In this document: one piece after another, positions 33,013 through 43,999 of the stretch | Layout of the letters: every line of letters starts with the position of its first letter | Position numbering within the stretch: the first letter of the stretch is position 1 | Assembly: GCF_004359215.1 (NCBI RefSeq) | Contig: NC_090621.1 | Span: 1-64,000, forward strand | DNA length: 64,000 nt | Direction: 5' to 3' | From: Bremia lactucae | Lineage: Eukaryota > Oomycota > Peronosporomycetes > Peronosporales > Peronosporaceae | The notes under the pieces: generated by a model | Told to the model about the DNA's origin: nothing | Database searches by the model: none | Seen by the model: only the letters and a program-made list of their open reading frames with translations | Made by a program: the position numbers and the translations under genes

Positions 33013-33300
33013 AAGTTGATTGTATATTTATCGTTAACACAACCTATACCTACTCGGCTTTGGCTATGATATTCTACAACTCATGCTTTTTAATCTGATT
33101 TTTCTTGTCAGGTTTTTAATTCTGAATATTTTTTTTTTATATTCTAGCCCGAGGGCTTATCTGTGCTTAACAATACCCGGGGTCCCAAGGGTATCTGAAA
33201 GTCTGTTCCATTTCAATTCTTGTGGTTGGTGCGGGAATCGAACCCGTGTCCTTTGGGTCACCAAGTCGATGCTTAACCACTTCACCAGGGTGGGACCCCT
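33013..33300 (-). mobile_element. tRNA-derived SINE-like element
   Basis: On the minus strand the first 75 bases look like a tRNA: a box A (TGGTGAAGTGG at 33287-33277) and a perfect box B (GGTTCGATTCC at 33244-33234), spaced as in RNA polymerase III genes. The anticodon arm does not fold properly, so it is not a functional tRNA. About 210 bases of unrelated body follow to 33013. A 20-bp near-identical direct repeat (32993-33012, 33301-33320) flanks it, as expected for a target-site duplication. Confidence 0.6.
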
Positions 33301-33320
33301 AACCCGTCCAGCTCAGTTGA
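33301..33320. repeat. Right target-site duplication of SINE-like insertion
   Basis: Matches 32993-33012 at 19 of 20 positions. The bases that follow (to about 33350), read after this block, continue a degenerate tRNA-Lys-like sequence with a CTTTAAT anticodon-loop-like stretch, so the insertion target may be an older tRNA relic. Confidence 0.5.
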
Positions 33321-33802
33321 TTAGATTCAACCTTTAATACTCGAGTTTAAAGTTGTCTGAAAAGGCATTAATTGTCTAGTAATTGCAGTACTGACATTTT
33401 TGTGCATACAGTACCTACATTTTATGTATTAGATGTCCTTAAAGGTTAAGCTTTTTCGGTTAGATGGTACAGCTTTTTGAGCCCTTTCAAGTTGAAGTAA
33501 GACCATCATTCTCAGCCCGTAAGTTGAAGATGGTGCTGCCCATTCCGCAATTTAAGATTGAAGCAGCTTGCTAAGGCTTTCGTTGCGGCGGGAAGTATAC
33601 GAAGCAATGAGCGAGATACGCGATGCTTCTATTCAATGGTCTATTGAAATCTACAACTACGAAAGAATGACAATCACGGACGCAGCAGTCGGTGGTATCG
33701 ATCTTTTAAATGGCTGCTGGATTCACTGCAAATGGTATCACACCTCCTACTTTACTAAGACCCCAGTAGTATGATGACCTTTATCTGGCATCTAGGTGCA
33801 AC

Positions 33803-34417
33803 ATGACGCTAGGGACGACATCATTTTCACTTGCGAGTTGGAAGAGTCATCAAAAGACTGAGATGCACAATAAACAGATGCAAATTTACTCAGATAATTG
33901 TTCACAGCCCCCAAAAGTCACGTCGTCGTCCGAATCATCCGTTTACTGTACAAGTCAAAGCCTTGCAACCACCCAAGAGACTTCGTTAGAGCTGCAAGTG
34001 TCCCAGGATCACCAGTCACTGATACTAATCAAGCGCGATGTTCATCAAAACAAGCAACAGCTGACTCGATATGAGCGAGATGTTACGAATGTAATAAATG
34101 CGATGACGAATCTTGTTTCTGATCAACAAAAGGATATGGATGCGCTGCAGCTTTTAGTCCATGACATGAGGACACAAATTGAAGGGCTTAAGAAGAAAGT
34201 GGACTTTTTTCGGGCTAAGAATAGGTCAAAAAATGCACAAGAGATCAGAAGGCCAACTTCAATACTGTCGCAATCGTTTCCAGCAAACTACGTACTCAGC
34301 ATGTCGCCTCAAAATTACGAAAGACGTTACCAGAATTCGCAAAGAGTAATGAAAGATAAGACAAGATCGAGTATGTCGGAAATGGATATGTTTGAAAAGC
34401 GCTTCCGACTCGCGTGA
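33803..34417 (+). CDS. Coiled-coil protein, unknown function
   Basis: A 204-codon frame encodes a Ser/Gln-rich N-terminal part and a heptad-like helical stretch at about residues 65-140 (rich in L, V, D, Q, K), then a basic C-terminus. The ATG at 33803 may not be the true start: a 68-codon frame just upstream (33568-33774) could be an earlier exon, with a possible splice near 33770-33795. No known domain was recognised. It converges on the RMD5 gene. Confidence 0.45.
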   Translation: MTLGTTSFSLASWKSHQKTEMHNKQMQIYSDNCSQPPKVTSSSESSVYCTSQSLATTQETSLELQVSQDHQSLILIKRDVHQNKQQLTRYERDVTNVINAMTNLVSDQQKDMDALQLLVHDMRTQIEGLKKKVDFFRAKNRSKNAQEIRRPTSILSQSFPANYVLSMSPQNYERRYQNSQRVMKDKTRSSMSEMDMFEKRFRLA

Positions 34418-34503
34418 CACAAACAATAAATGAAATTAGGAAGTCCAGGAGTTCGCACAATACTCAATGCTACAGGTAAGCTTGACAATCTACCTTAATT
34501 ATC

Positions 34504-36295
34504 TTAGAAGATAAGCTTACAAGTATCACTTTCGGTTTGCTCAACAGGGCAGGTGGGACACTTGAATTGCCTAAAACCATTCATTCACATAGCAGTGTCA
34601 GAGGCGCGCGTTCAAATTTATACTGAATTATAAGGGAAACAAACCGGCTCAAGTTGTACGAAATTCGCTTGACACACGAGTGACAAATTACATGACCGCA
34701 TTTCAGCAATACTGGTGGGTTCTCTGGTGTACTTTCTTCTTTCGAGACTGGGCAGGAAAACACACTATGAAAGCGAAATTCTTTCGCAATGGGAATCTCC
34801 ACCTTTATGCAGGACCACCGAATGATTTTACAAAATTGTCCAATTTAACTTTCCAAAAGCACTTACCGGAAGTTCTTCCAAATTGTTCCAATCAGCAAGT
34901 TTACTGTCCATTACAGACGCAAGCTTTCGCATTGCGGGCAGTGCTGGTACACCAACTCTTAGACTGCAAAACAAACATGATTACTCAATAATAACAGGAT
35001 ATTACTACCACGTTGCACACCATGTATCCAGGTAAGATTGATGTGGAACACGATGGAGCCAGCAAAATGCTTGGTTTATAGTGTCATAAACTTTACTCCA
35101 TTGGTCAAGGCTAAATAACTTCTTATACGGAGATTCCTCCAGCTTTCCCTTATACAGCACGCAGCTCATCAAAACGCCTATTTCTAGACATCAGAACCAA
35201 AGCCAACAAAATATTTTTAAGGAAATAGGTGCTGCTATCGATGCAGTGCCCACCTTCCGAATGGGTCTTATGAAAGCCGGATAATTCCTTGTTGGCAAAG
35301 TCGATGGCCTCCATCATATCCGGTGAAAACTCGAGGATGTCGACATACTTAAGCCGAAGTAATTCAAACTCAAGGTCCATGTTTAATTTCACTAAATCTT
35401 TTCGGTGCTGCCGCGCCCAGCTGGATTATATATCGCCAGCATTAGACTTTTGGACTCCTATATACGCATCGTCTCAAATCATATTACAGGATACGTACGT
35501 TAGCGCAGGTTGCACATCGCGTACTTTCAAAGCTTTTAAGATTTGGTTCAAGTCAATAAAGCATTCTCGTAACGTCGTTGGCTGTTCCAGTCCAGCCTCC
35601 TAATTTTACACAGAAGCATCCACATCAATCCTCACCAAGTCATCATGATACCCACACTACCTTGCACATGACGTCCGCTGCCTCGATCTGACCGTCCTGG
35701 TATAGATGATCTACCACTAAGCGACATACACGTTTCGGATCCAATTCATTCGCGCGACATATCTTGGCGATATCGGTACAAAGGCTCTATCAAAATCACA
35801 CATTGGAGTGTCTGTGCGACTATGGATATAACCAAACATACATAATCGCGTACCCACCTTATCTATTTGCTTAGAGTACTTAGCTAATACGACGTGGATT
35901 TCTTTAAGCTCGCTTGCCACATTCTTCTCGACATTAAGCTGTCGCACCCGTTCAACGAAGTCTCGGACTATCGCATTGCCCCGTTCTTCGAATGCAACGT
36001 GGTCACATTCTTAGCATTATGAGCTATTAAAAAGCAATCTACCTATCTCATTGCATCGTGGATCTCGCGTTGCTGCATTAGTAGTTGTACTGTTGTCACA
36101 TATTTCGCTTTCGCTCGTTGAGCTGGTTGTCATTTGGTGATTCTTTTTGCGGTAGAGCTCTTGCTGCCGATTCTCAAGTTGTAATTGAGTGGACTCAACG
36201 TGCTCTAGCAGATCGTCGAGTTGACGTTCAATCTGCGCAACGCATAGCCGCTGCTTCTTCATCACACTCTCGCACACTTCCTCCAAGACCTCCAT
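34504..36295 (-). CDS. RMD5: RMD5/GID2-like RING E3 ligase subunit, one frameshift
   Basis: Nine exons on the minus strand can be read: 36295-36043, 36009-35854, 35811-35661, 35599-35499, 35420-35254, 35183-35021, 34963-34867, 34802-34645 and 34570-34504. The introns run 33-78 nt and all are GT-AG. The product (about 437 residues) matches RMND5/Gid2, the RING subunit of the GID/CTLH ubiquitin ligase, which in yeast degrades gluconeogenic enzymes. Visible parts: N-terminal coiled coil, CTLH/CRA region (LEFELLRLKYVDILEF), then FHSVFSCPVSKEE...CGHVICHSCV and FKCPTCPVEQ, the degenerate RING typical of RMD5. The exon sum is one base short of a multiple of three: a base seems lost near 35778, between DFDRAF and TDIAKICRANELDP. 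This could be a sequencing error or an early pseudogene. The 33-nt first intron is very short. Confidence 0.8.
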
Positions 36296-36444
36296 TGTTC
36301 GAGAAAGAAGAAAGAAAAGAGTCTTCGGTCGCTATTTTCTGATTAGCGTGTTGGAAATACAACACAATTTAAAAAAAAACTTAACTATTTACAAAAATGG
36401 TTTTTTAAGGGAGCGTTAATATGCCCCCTTAGGTTTTCGTTAAA

Positions 36445-36693
36445 ATGCCCTCACTTGTATTTGATTGGCTAAGGTTCGCCCTACATTGCGTCAAAAACAC
36501 CATGGATGCAACAGAAGATGGAGCAGGTGGATCAAATTCCGTTTTGACGCCACGAAACCCGATTTATTCCTCGCAAATGCGTCCACGCTTTCAAAACAAG
36601 ACGTGGGTGCGACAGAACACTGCTAAGGATGAGGAACTTAGCTCGAGTTGGCCCAAGACTCCACCTCGAGAATTTTTAGAGAGCACAGATTAG
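36445..36693 (+). CDS. Small hypothetical protein
   Basis: An 82-codon frame; a second ATG gives 63 residues beginning MDATEDGAGG. The product is hydrophilic with an NPIYSSQMRPRFQNKTW stretch and no known domain. Opposite the RMD5 start, 150 bp away. A solo LTR inserted 45 bp after its stop. Weakly supported. Confidence 0.3.
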   Translation: MPSLVFDWLRFALHCVKNTMDATEDGAGGSNSVLTPRNPIYSSQMRPRFQNKTWVRQNTAKDEELSSSWPKTPPREFLESTD

Positions 36694-36733
36694 TTGAAAG
36701 ATTGGTATCTAGATGAATTCAACCAAATGAACG

Positions 36734-36738
36734 TGGCC
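36734..36738. repeat. Target-site duplication TGGCC (left)
   Basis: Matches 37191-37195 exactly on the other side of the solo LTR. Confidence 0.85.
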
Positions 36739-37190
36739 TGTAACGGGGCACGACGACTTGTACTGCTTCAGTACAAGTCCACTTCGCACTGCTTCAGTTG
36801 CGAGTGGTGCCTTCCGTTATTTGACGTACTAGTACGTGCAGAGGAAGAAGACTTCTCTTTAAGGTAACTAGCTTAAAGAGGGTAAATGAAAATTGTATTT
36901 ATATTATTAAGTATCTCTTCTTTCTATCAGTGAACGCTAACTTACTTATAAACTAATACTTAACATGCAATTAAAATCTTATCTTATCTTATCTGTCTCT
37001 CTCTTTTGTTACATCTACAGTTGATTTGTCTGCGGGATAAATAGATATAATGGCCTATCCCTATTTATGGATAAGAATTCTGAACATTACTATTTAAAGT
37101 AATATCCTCCAAATATTATCTACCTTTTAGATAGTATAGTAATGAACAACCTTTAAGTGTTAATTTCATGTAACGATACACCCCGTTGCA
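36739..37190 (-). repeat. Solo LTR, family A
   Basis: A 452-bp family A LTR (TGTAACGGGG ... CCCGTTGCA) flanked by the 5-bp duplication TGGCC. No internal sequence is attached, so it arose by recombination between the two LTRs of a full element. With the insert removed, the target is the perfect 16-bp palindrome GAACGTGGCCACGTTC. Confidence 0.9.
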
Positions 37191-37220
37191 TGGCCACGTT
37201 CGTGAAATGACCATTTCGAC

Positions 37221-39366
37221 ATGCAATTTAACCCTCTTAGAATCAACCATCATAATTCAGCTGTTAACACCATGCACGTTCTCGCACCTCCTCTGCAATT
37301 GTCCTACAGATATTTCGAGACAGCTAAGGAGGCCGTTGATATTCATGCCCGCGAAAATGGCTACGCTCTACGCATTCGTCGAACTGAAAGAGTTGGAAAC
37401 AGAAAGGACGGGGACGTCAAGGGTCAAAAGTTGCAATGCTCGCATGCTGGAACGGTCATTAGGAACTCCAGCCTCCCAAAAGCGCGTACATCTCTGAGCC
37501 GTAGAATTGGTTATCCCTTTCAACTGTCAATTCAGAAGGAACGAACGACAACAGGACCAGAAGCTGCCACTTTGACAGGTCAAAGTTGACTGTGCGGAAC
37601 ACAACCATGGTGTCTTCGGGAGCACCGTTCCGCTCATCCAATCGGCTCTGCATGCGCTCCATGACAACCTTGAATGCACGCCTAATGGCATGTATCATAC
37701 CAAGCAAGCTCCGGATAGCCAGCAGGTTAGGTTAACACTTCAAAGACCCATGATACGATTACTATCTCAATCGTGAAAGCCAACAGCTGTGCATCTTTCA
37801 CATTTATTCATTGATTCACCGTCAGCAAAAAAAATTGCAATAAGTACAGCAAGGGGGTCATCAGGCTACTTGATGTAACATACTAGACGAACCGCCACGG
37901 TCTCCCCTTACTGCACGTAGTTGGCATACGGCAACCAACGCGACGCTCACTTCTGTTTCATGTGGAATGAAACAACAGCCGATTATCGCTGGGCGATGAA
38001 CAAGCTTGTGGAAGCTTTACAACTGCAGCAGCTCGCATTTTTGACACCGTGAGCTGGCGCTGATGACTGCAAGTTCGGAGACTTTCCCTTCAGCAAACGC
38101 TTTGCTTTGTCGTTGGCATATCAGCAAAAATATTTTCCGAAACAATGGGCGGCCTTTCAGTTGCAGGAAGCATTCGTTAATTTTGTCCGAAACAATGGGC
38201 GGTCTTTCAGTTGCAGGAAGCATTCGTAAATTTTGCCGGAGCCTAAAATTCCTTAGTAAACGCTCCTACTGGGGAAAAATACAATGGGCAGCTTGAGAAA
38301 ATGCGAGCCGACCTACCCGGTGATACGATGCAGTATTTAGTGAGAACATGGCTTGTAGATAAGGTAACGTGCAGCTCCAAAAATGTTGATCCAGCGTTGC
38401 GCAACTAAAAAGTCTGCCTTATCTATAAAAAGAGTTTGTCAGCGCATGGATGCGCGTGTGCGCCATTATGGCCACACCCCAACCTCGCGGGTTGAAAGCG
38501 CCCATGCTGTCATTAACAACTGGATTGCTGCATCCACAAGTAGCTTATATACGTCTCTGCCGAAAATTTCTCCGCTAACGCTTCCGTAACTAATTTACCG
38601 TGTCATCTCAGGCGATATTTTGACCGTGGGCACGGCCATCAAGTTTGCTTGTGATGGGCAGCTTGCCGAGGCCAGGCAACAAAATGCCGAAGAAAGCGCG
38701 ATCGGCAGTATGCAGCTTGGTCCAGTGTTCGCAGCAGTATTGGGATCTCGGTTGCAGGTCTGCGGTGTGCGCACAAGCAGTATTTGCTACGAAATGTGGC
38801 TGTTGACTGTAACGGCCTTTGGAAGGCAACAATGGGGTACCCCTGCTCACATGATTTTCGTTCGCGTGGAGCCCAACCTCTAGGCGTCACCATTTAACCA
38901 AACCTGTTAAATTTCACAATGAAACTTACATTACTTTTATTTACGTGAAATTATTGACTAGAAATGAACGATTTTGATCAGCATTGGTGGTTGCACCGGC
39001 CAGAGCCCACGGTCAACGAAGCCCCAAGTCCAGTAACAATGGCAGATGCTTTGAAAAGAATATCTGTTGAGTTTGAAGGAGAGTCGTTCCTCCACCGAAA
39101 GCGCTATTTACTTGAAGGTGCTCTTGCCCTTCCATCTTCGGCGGCTTTAGTGCGAGATCCGGTGCATATGCAAGGCCGTGAGAGGCCACTTGGATCAACG
39201 CAGAAAAATCAATTGAAGTTTGAGTTTGTGGCTAGAACCTTAGATCTGAATGATCCTAAAAACCAATTGTAAAGAAGATGCGGAATGTTTTGTGAGGTAG
39301 GCTATAACGTGCGAAGTTGCCCACTACGTTCAGTACCAACAGCAACATCATTAGAAGTAGATTAAG
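37221..39366 (+). mobile_element. MULE (Mutator-like) transposase remnant 1
   Basis: The N-terminal part (37221-37589) reads as a FAR1-type DNA-binding region (KEAVDIHARENGYALRI...). It continues past a frameshift at about 37589 with CAEHNHG. The transposase core shows CRWHISKNI (near 38110) and TSRVESAHAVINNW (38484-38530), typical of oomycete MULE transposases. A C-terminal segment (38964-39272) leads to a zinc-knuckle-like CGMFCEVGYNVRSC (about 39280) in which the usual His is Tyr. Frames are broken throughout. The two terminal inverted repeats were not found. Confidence 0.75.
38133..38232. repeat. 50-bp tandem duplication inside the MULE
   Basis: Two units, 38133-38182 and 38183-38232, differ at only a few bases. 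Fifty is not a multiple of three, so the duplication shifts the transposase frame. Confidence 0.9.
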
Positions 39367-39879
39367 ACTGCATTAGATCAATGTTAATGCCACTAACGAA
39401 ATAAATCGTAGCAAATTTGTTATTAGAACCTCCATCATCACCGTAACATCTTACATAGCATATACATTAGCATGAAGACCAACGGCCTCATTTGCTGCCT
39501 GCAGAACAATTGCAGAGGTGCGAGAATGTTCATGGAGTTATCAGCTGAATAATGGTGGTCGAATCAAGAGAGCTAAAGCTCACGTCTAAATGGTGATTTC
39601 ACGAAAATGGTCGTAGGGCTGGCCTTAGCCTATCAAATACTACTGAGGGCATTTTTAACGGACTCGTTTTTTAATTCTAATTAATTAAGGTTCCCGCTAT
39701 TTACCACTCACACACCCACCATTTTGAGAATTGTGATAGGCTGGTTAAATTATTAGAATTTAGCATACTTTCGCTACACAGAGTTAAAGCATTCAGAACA
39801 TCACTTAGCTCAGCATGTTTCGTTCCCAAGAACTTACTAACAACACGTGTGGTAGTCTAGAAAGTGCGCGTGCTGCTAT

Positions 39880-41784
39880 AAGTTTAATTTTTTGCTGATG
39901 AAGGCTACATTGTGACTGTCCTGCACACAAAGCGGGTTGGGAGCAAGAAAGAAGGTGCCATAAAAGCTGTTACTTTGCAGTGTTCATGCGCACCAAAAGC
40001 GGCTACAAGCTCCGCATTTAATCAACGCAAGCGTGTCCGAGCCCGAGGTAGGACAGACTGTATTTTTAACTACGCAGTCCGACGTGTTGAACGAGATGGT
40101 CACTGGGCAGTTGAAGTTGGTATTTATGATCACAATCACGAACCCTTTACCGACCTAACCATTTATCGACAAGGGCGCGCTGACAGAAGTGCAACGAAAA
40201 GAAGTAATTCAAGCTGCAGTTGATCGACAGAAACCTGCCCAATAGTGGTAGCAATCCGCCGTCGTCATATTACAAACACCCCTGAGATATCTTAAATTTC
40301 AAGCAAGTAGAGCGTCTGCGTATCCTACCTCGTCGTTCCCCGCTTGTTGTTCTACTTGATGGCCTTGGAGATCGCCCTTATGCACCTTATTCGTCTTAAT
40401 TTAATGCTCAACAAGAATTGACGCATCTACTGATCATTCACCATTTCGCTAAAGTAATTTGCCGCCATTTTTAGTGCTGGAAACGTTTGGTTGATCGATC
40501 AAAGTAAAAGACCAACCATTTAAGATTTTGCCTTTGATGCACGTTGTGGAGTAGCGACCACGCATCAAACATTTACCTATGCCTACTATTTCATGGCTCA
40601 GGAACGTGCAGAAGATTACCTTTGGGCGTTACAGCATATATAATAGGTGCTTTGTACTTAGTGTTGGTACCAACGTTTGTTCTGATCGTGAACTGGCCTT
40701 AAGGAATACTCTGTCGACTGTATTTTTTTACGACGGCAACATCAAATTCCTATCGTGCCAGTGGCACATCACCAAAAATATCTTTGCCCAGCAGCGATAG
40801 ACCTTTGCAAGCTTTGCAGCCTTCAAGTTCTTGAAGTGCACTGGGACAGCTTGATGCAATTAAAAGCGGCAGTTTCATACAATCGAGACTTGACTAGTAT
40901 GACAAAGATTTTCCTCGCCATGCCATGGTTTATCTCGAAGAAACTTGGCTGCTGAACAAGGACCGATTTGTAGCAGTGTGTATATGCATTCTGGCCAAAC
41001 AACAACTTCGCGCGTTGAACGCGCGCATGCAGCGTTTTGTCATGATTAAATGTGTCTATGGGGGATTTGCTGACAGTGGAAACTGTCTTGCCAGCTTGCT
41101 TGTGTTAATCAGCTTGCAGCTATCAGACTAGAAGCAGGTCGGGAGTGGTCGTCAACAAGTCTTAGCTACGAATCGGTTTTTTCTGCCGTTGCCGGCAAGG
41201 GTTTATGCTGCAGCTTTGAAGATAGAGTTTAAGTATACAAGCTGCGACTCGGTTAATCTCTAGGGAAGAATGAGGAAAACGATGTAGAATGTCACGGGAT
41301 GCTTACTTCGAGCATCGGTATACGAGTTTCGAAAAGCAGCCGCAGAAGCAGCGGCAGCATACATATCTGCCAGGTCGCCAAGGAAGCTAAGCCTCGAAGA
41401 TTTTGATTCAAATAGGTGATTGGTGCAGCCTCCTTGACAAGAAGGAATGTATGAAGCACTTACATCAAATGGGAAAAGAATCATGCACATCCAAGAAGAA
41501 TTTAAGAGGGGACCTCATACAGGAAGCGAATTTTCCTTGACCATTTGGATGTGCTTCCGGCATCGAAGGTCTTCAATCCATCTGTCCAGCACGACCGCAG
41601 GCGTCCTGTTGGTGCTCTTTTGCATCAATTGCTGGGATACCAACTGCAAAGCTCTTCTTAGCGGGATCCAACGCAGTTTGAAGTTAGAAGAATTCTTGCG
41701 GCCTGTACGTCGTTGCGGCAACTGTGGAGAAGCAGAATATACAATAGAAGGAGTTGTCGGCCACGTCTTTCAGCTCCCGCAGTG
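39880..41784 (+). mobile_element. MULE transposase remnant 2
   Basis: A second decayed copy in the same orientation. The frame 39912-40223 carries the FAR1-like DNA-binding part ending in a HNHEPF motif (compare HNHG in remnant 1). Core pieces follow (SDRELALRNTLSTVFF and CQWHITKNIFAQQR, 40579-40800), then a C-terminal zinc-binding-like CGNCGEAEY (41703-41760). Several indels break it. The two remnants lie about 500 bp apart and may be a tandem pair. Confidence 0.7.
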
Positions 41785-42221
41785 ACTGAATTAATAACTC
41801 TTAATGTTCTTGGGGCTGAGGACGAATAGAAGCATTTTAATTGCACCGAACATAAATGAGCAGTACCGAGAGATGGTTTAATGAGTTTATTCTGTTAGGT
41901 ATTTGGGAAACAAGGAGATATTTAGCATAGCTATCTGCATCGCTAAGATGGAGGCATTCAGACATCACTATGCGATACTTTGCTGCATAAAGCGCTCGTT
42001 AAAGACATGAATACAGCCACCACTTAGTCCGCCAACAGGCCTGACACGGCCGAAATCGAAAAAAACGCGTAGCCGTAGCTCTTCAAAGAACGATTTTCAC
42101 TAGTATAGGAAAATCTGGCTCTAAAAAATTGTAGAGATTTGGGCAGTCCCAATATTATCATGCGAGACTGCGGGAAAAGTGCTTGGATGAGATGTGAATA
42201 CAGTCACCACTTTGGTCTTTA

Positions 42222-42293
42222 TTTATTTCCTCTCCTATAGGAAACAATGTTTATTATTCCTCTTATGGAAAATAATATTTATGTAAAGGGACA
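42222..42293 (-). repeat. Outer end of 3' LTR, Gypsy family C
   Basis: About 70 bp resemble 52640-52711, the outer end of the other LTR of family C (both end in AATAATATTTATGT...GGGACA on the plus strand). The remainder of this LTR is too diverged to delimit. Confidence 0.5.
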
Positions 42294-42403
42294 AACCGAT
42301 ACATCACCCCCATTATCGTGATTGATGAAGAAAGCCATAGAGTACCAGTGTATCTCTCTGTAAATTAGCACTTGTTGGTTTTATCTCAATTCCAACTTCA
42401 TAA

Positions 42404-42766
42404 TTGTGCAAGATATCGGAATCTATGCGCGTAGCCTGTGGGCGGGCCCGCAAAGCTAATAGTTATACGACTAAATGTAGCTTTAGTGATGCAAATGTTT
42501 CAGAAGACGCTCATGCGTCTACTGTGGAAATCCCGTCACCTCCTACTTTAATTGGAGGAAACTGGTACGATTCGGCGTCATCGTCTGACTCGGTGACCAC
42601 TCATTAGGTCTTCGATTCGCCCGAAATCGCGTTCGTCAAACGCATGAGTTCTGACGTGATAACCCAAGTGGCAATTGCGCCGCTATTTAACTCGTCAGAC
42701 CCTTTTGGGGTGGAGTTCTCTTGTGATGACTCCATAGACGACGAAAGTGATTCCAAAATACATTAC
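42404..42766 (+). pseudogene. Antisense frame near the 3' LTR of family C
   Basis: Opposite to pol and about 110 bp from the LTR edge, a plus-strand frame runs about 120 codons with a single TAG at 42605. The product is Ser/Asp-rich and acidic (SASSSDSVTTH, CDDSIDDESDS). The first ATG is at 42425; an upstream TTG is not a credible start. No known domain. It occupies the same place in the element as the antisense frame of family B. Confidence 0.35.
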
Positions 42767-43606
42767 TGATTCTGAATGTCATTTCGATGAGAATGCTACT
42801 GGGGTCTAGCGTGCATCACCAACTCCAAGCAAAACTTTAGCTTAAATGCTAACATTAACCAACGGGAAAGAACCACAGTGTGTTGCGGTTCGCTCCCGAA
42901 AAAAGTTTTGGCTTCCCTCTTTGGGCAATTTAATTCATTGGTCTCTTATGGACAACAAACGATAAAGAATCCCGTCGTGCCAACACTTTCGAAATAGGCA
43001 GAGGTTGAGACGGAGCACGGGATGAAGCACTGGGCTTCACGCGTTAACAAACTTCGCAAGCATGTATGTACTTGCGGATGAATTCATACTAGCGAGGCCG
43101 GTAGAAATCGCGGCTTATCGTGAGATAAGTCTTCTCGCGTCCATGATGCCCTCTTATTGGAACTCACATGTGATGCGTAATTGCAAACTATTAAGAGTGG
43201 GAATGACGACATGAGATATGTCGCCAGAGATGGCTGTATAATACAGTAAATCTTTGCATGTTGTCTATCGACCTGATAATGATCGATACAATCTCGACAA
43301 TAATTTCATGGAGTGTTGCGGTAGACAGCAATCCTTAAAATGATCGTGGAAGTTAAGAAGATAGGGCTCTTCTAGCGTCGTCACATAAAGTTGACGACGG
43401 GACACCTATTAAGCTTATGCTCACGATTGATTTGCGCAGCCGGCTCAAAATCAGGCCGGCCTGAAAGGGCATCAGCGACGACATTAAGTCATCCTGGTTT
43501 TTCTTCCAGAAAAAAGGTGTACGGTGTCCTTCGCAAAGAAAGACAACCATTTCGCCATGCGTTGCGAGAGATGTAAACTGTTTACGGCCGTGTGTAAAGA
43601 CGCATA

Positions 43607-43674
43607 GTCCGTCTAAACAATGAACGGTCTATCTCACTAAGTCCGTCTAAACAATGAACGGTCTATCTCACTAA
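43607..43674. repeat. 34-bp perfect tandem duplication inside family C RNase H
   Basis: Units 43607-43640 and 43641-43674 are identical. The length shifts the RNase H frame, so it is one of the inactivating events. Confidence 0.92.
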
Positions 43675-43908
43675 AGATATATAGACCCTAAACTGAGGCA
43701 CTGCATATTTCAAGGCAAGTAGTTCCTTGTTATGTACTGGATAATTGCGCTCAGCTGGTTGAAGCAGACGCGACTGATAGCAGACGACACACTCTGCGCC
43801 GTCTGTGTCATATTGAAACGCACAGTCGATTGCAAAATCGCTGGCATCACAGACATAATGAAATGGTATGTCGTGGCCCGCAATCGCCAATATTGGCGAA
43901 CGCATCAA
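43663..43908 (-). pseudogene. RNase H of Gypsy family C
   Basis: This 81-codon frame has the RNase H opening (YVCDASDFAIDCAFQ) and the NYPVHNKELLALKYAV block that normally leads to the RNase H middle. The frame then ends at the tandem duplication. Confidence 0.8.
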
Positions 43909-43999
43909 TCTTTGCTTAATACTCTCAAAGGAACGCTGACAATCAGCGTCCTATGACCATTTTACGTTCCTTTTATTAAATAAGAAAGATGTACTTTCA

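Noticed and set aside
33228..33300. A tRNA gene on the minus strand
   Set aside because: Box A and box B are good, but no 7-bp acceptor stem or 5-bp anticodon stem can be formed, so it was called a SINE head.
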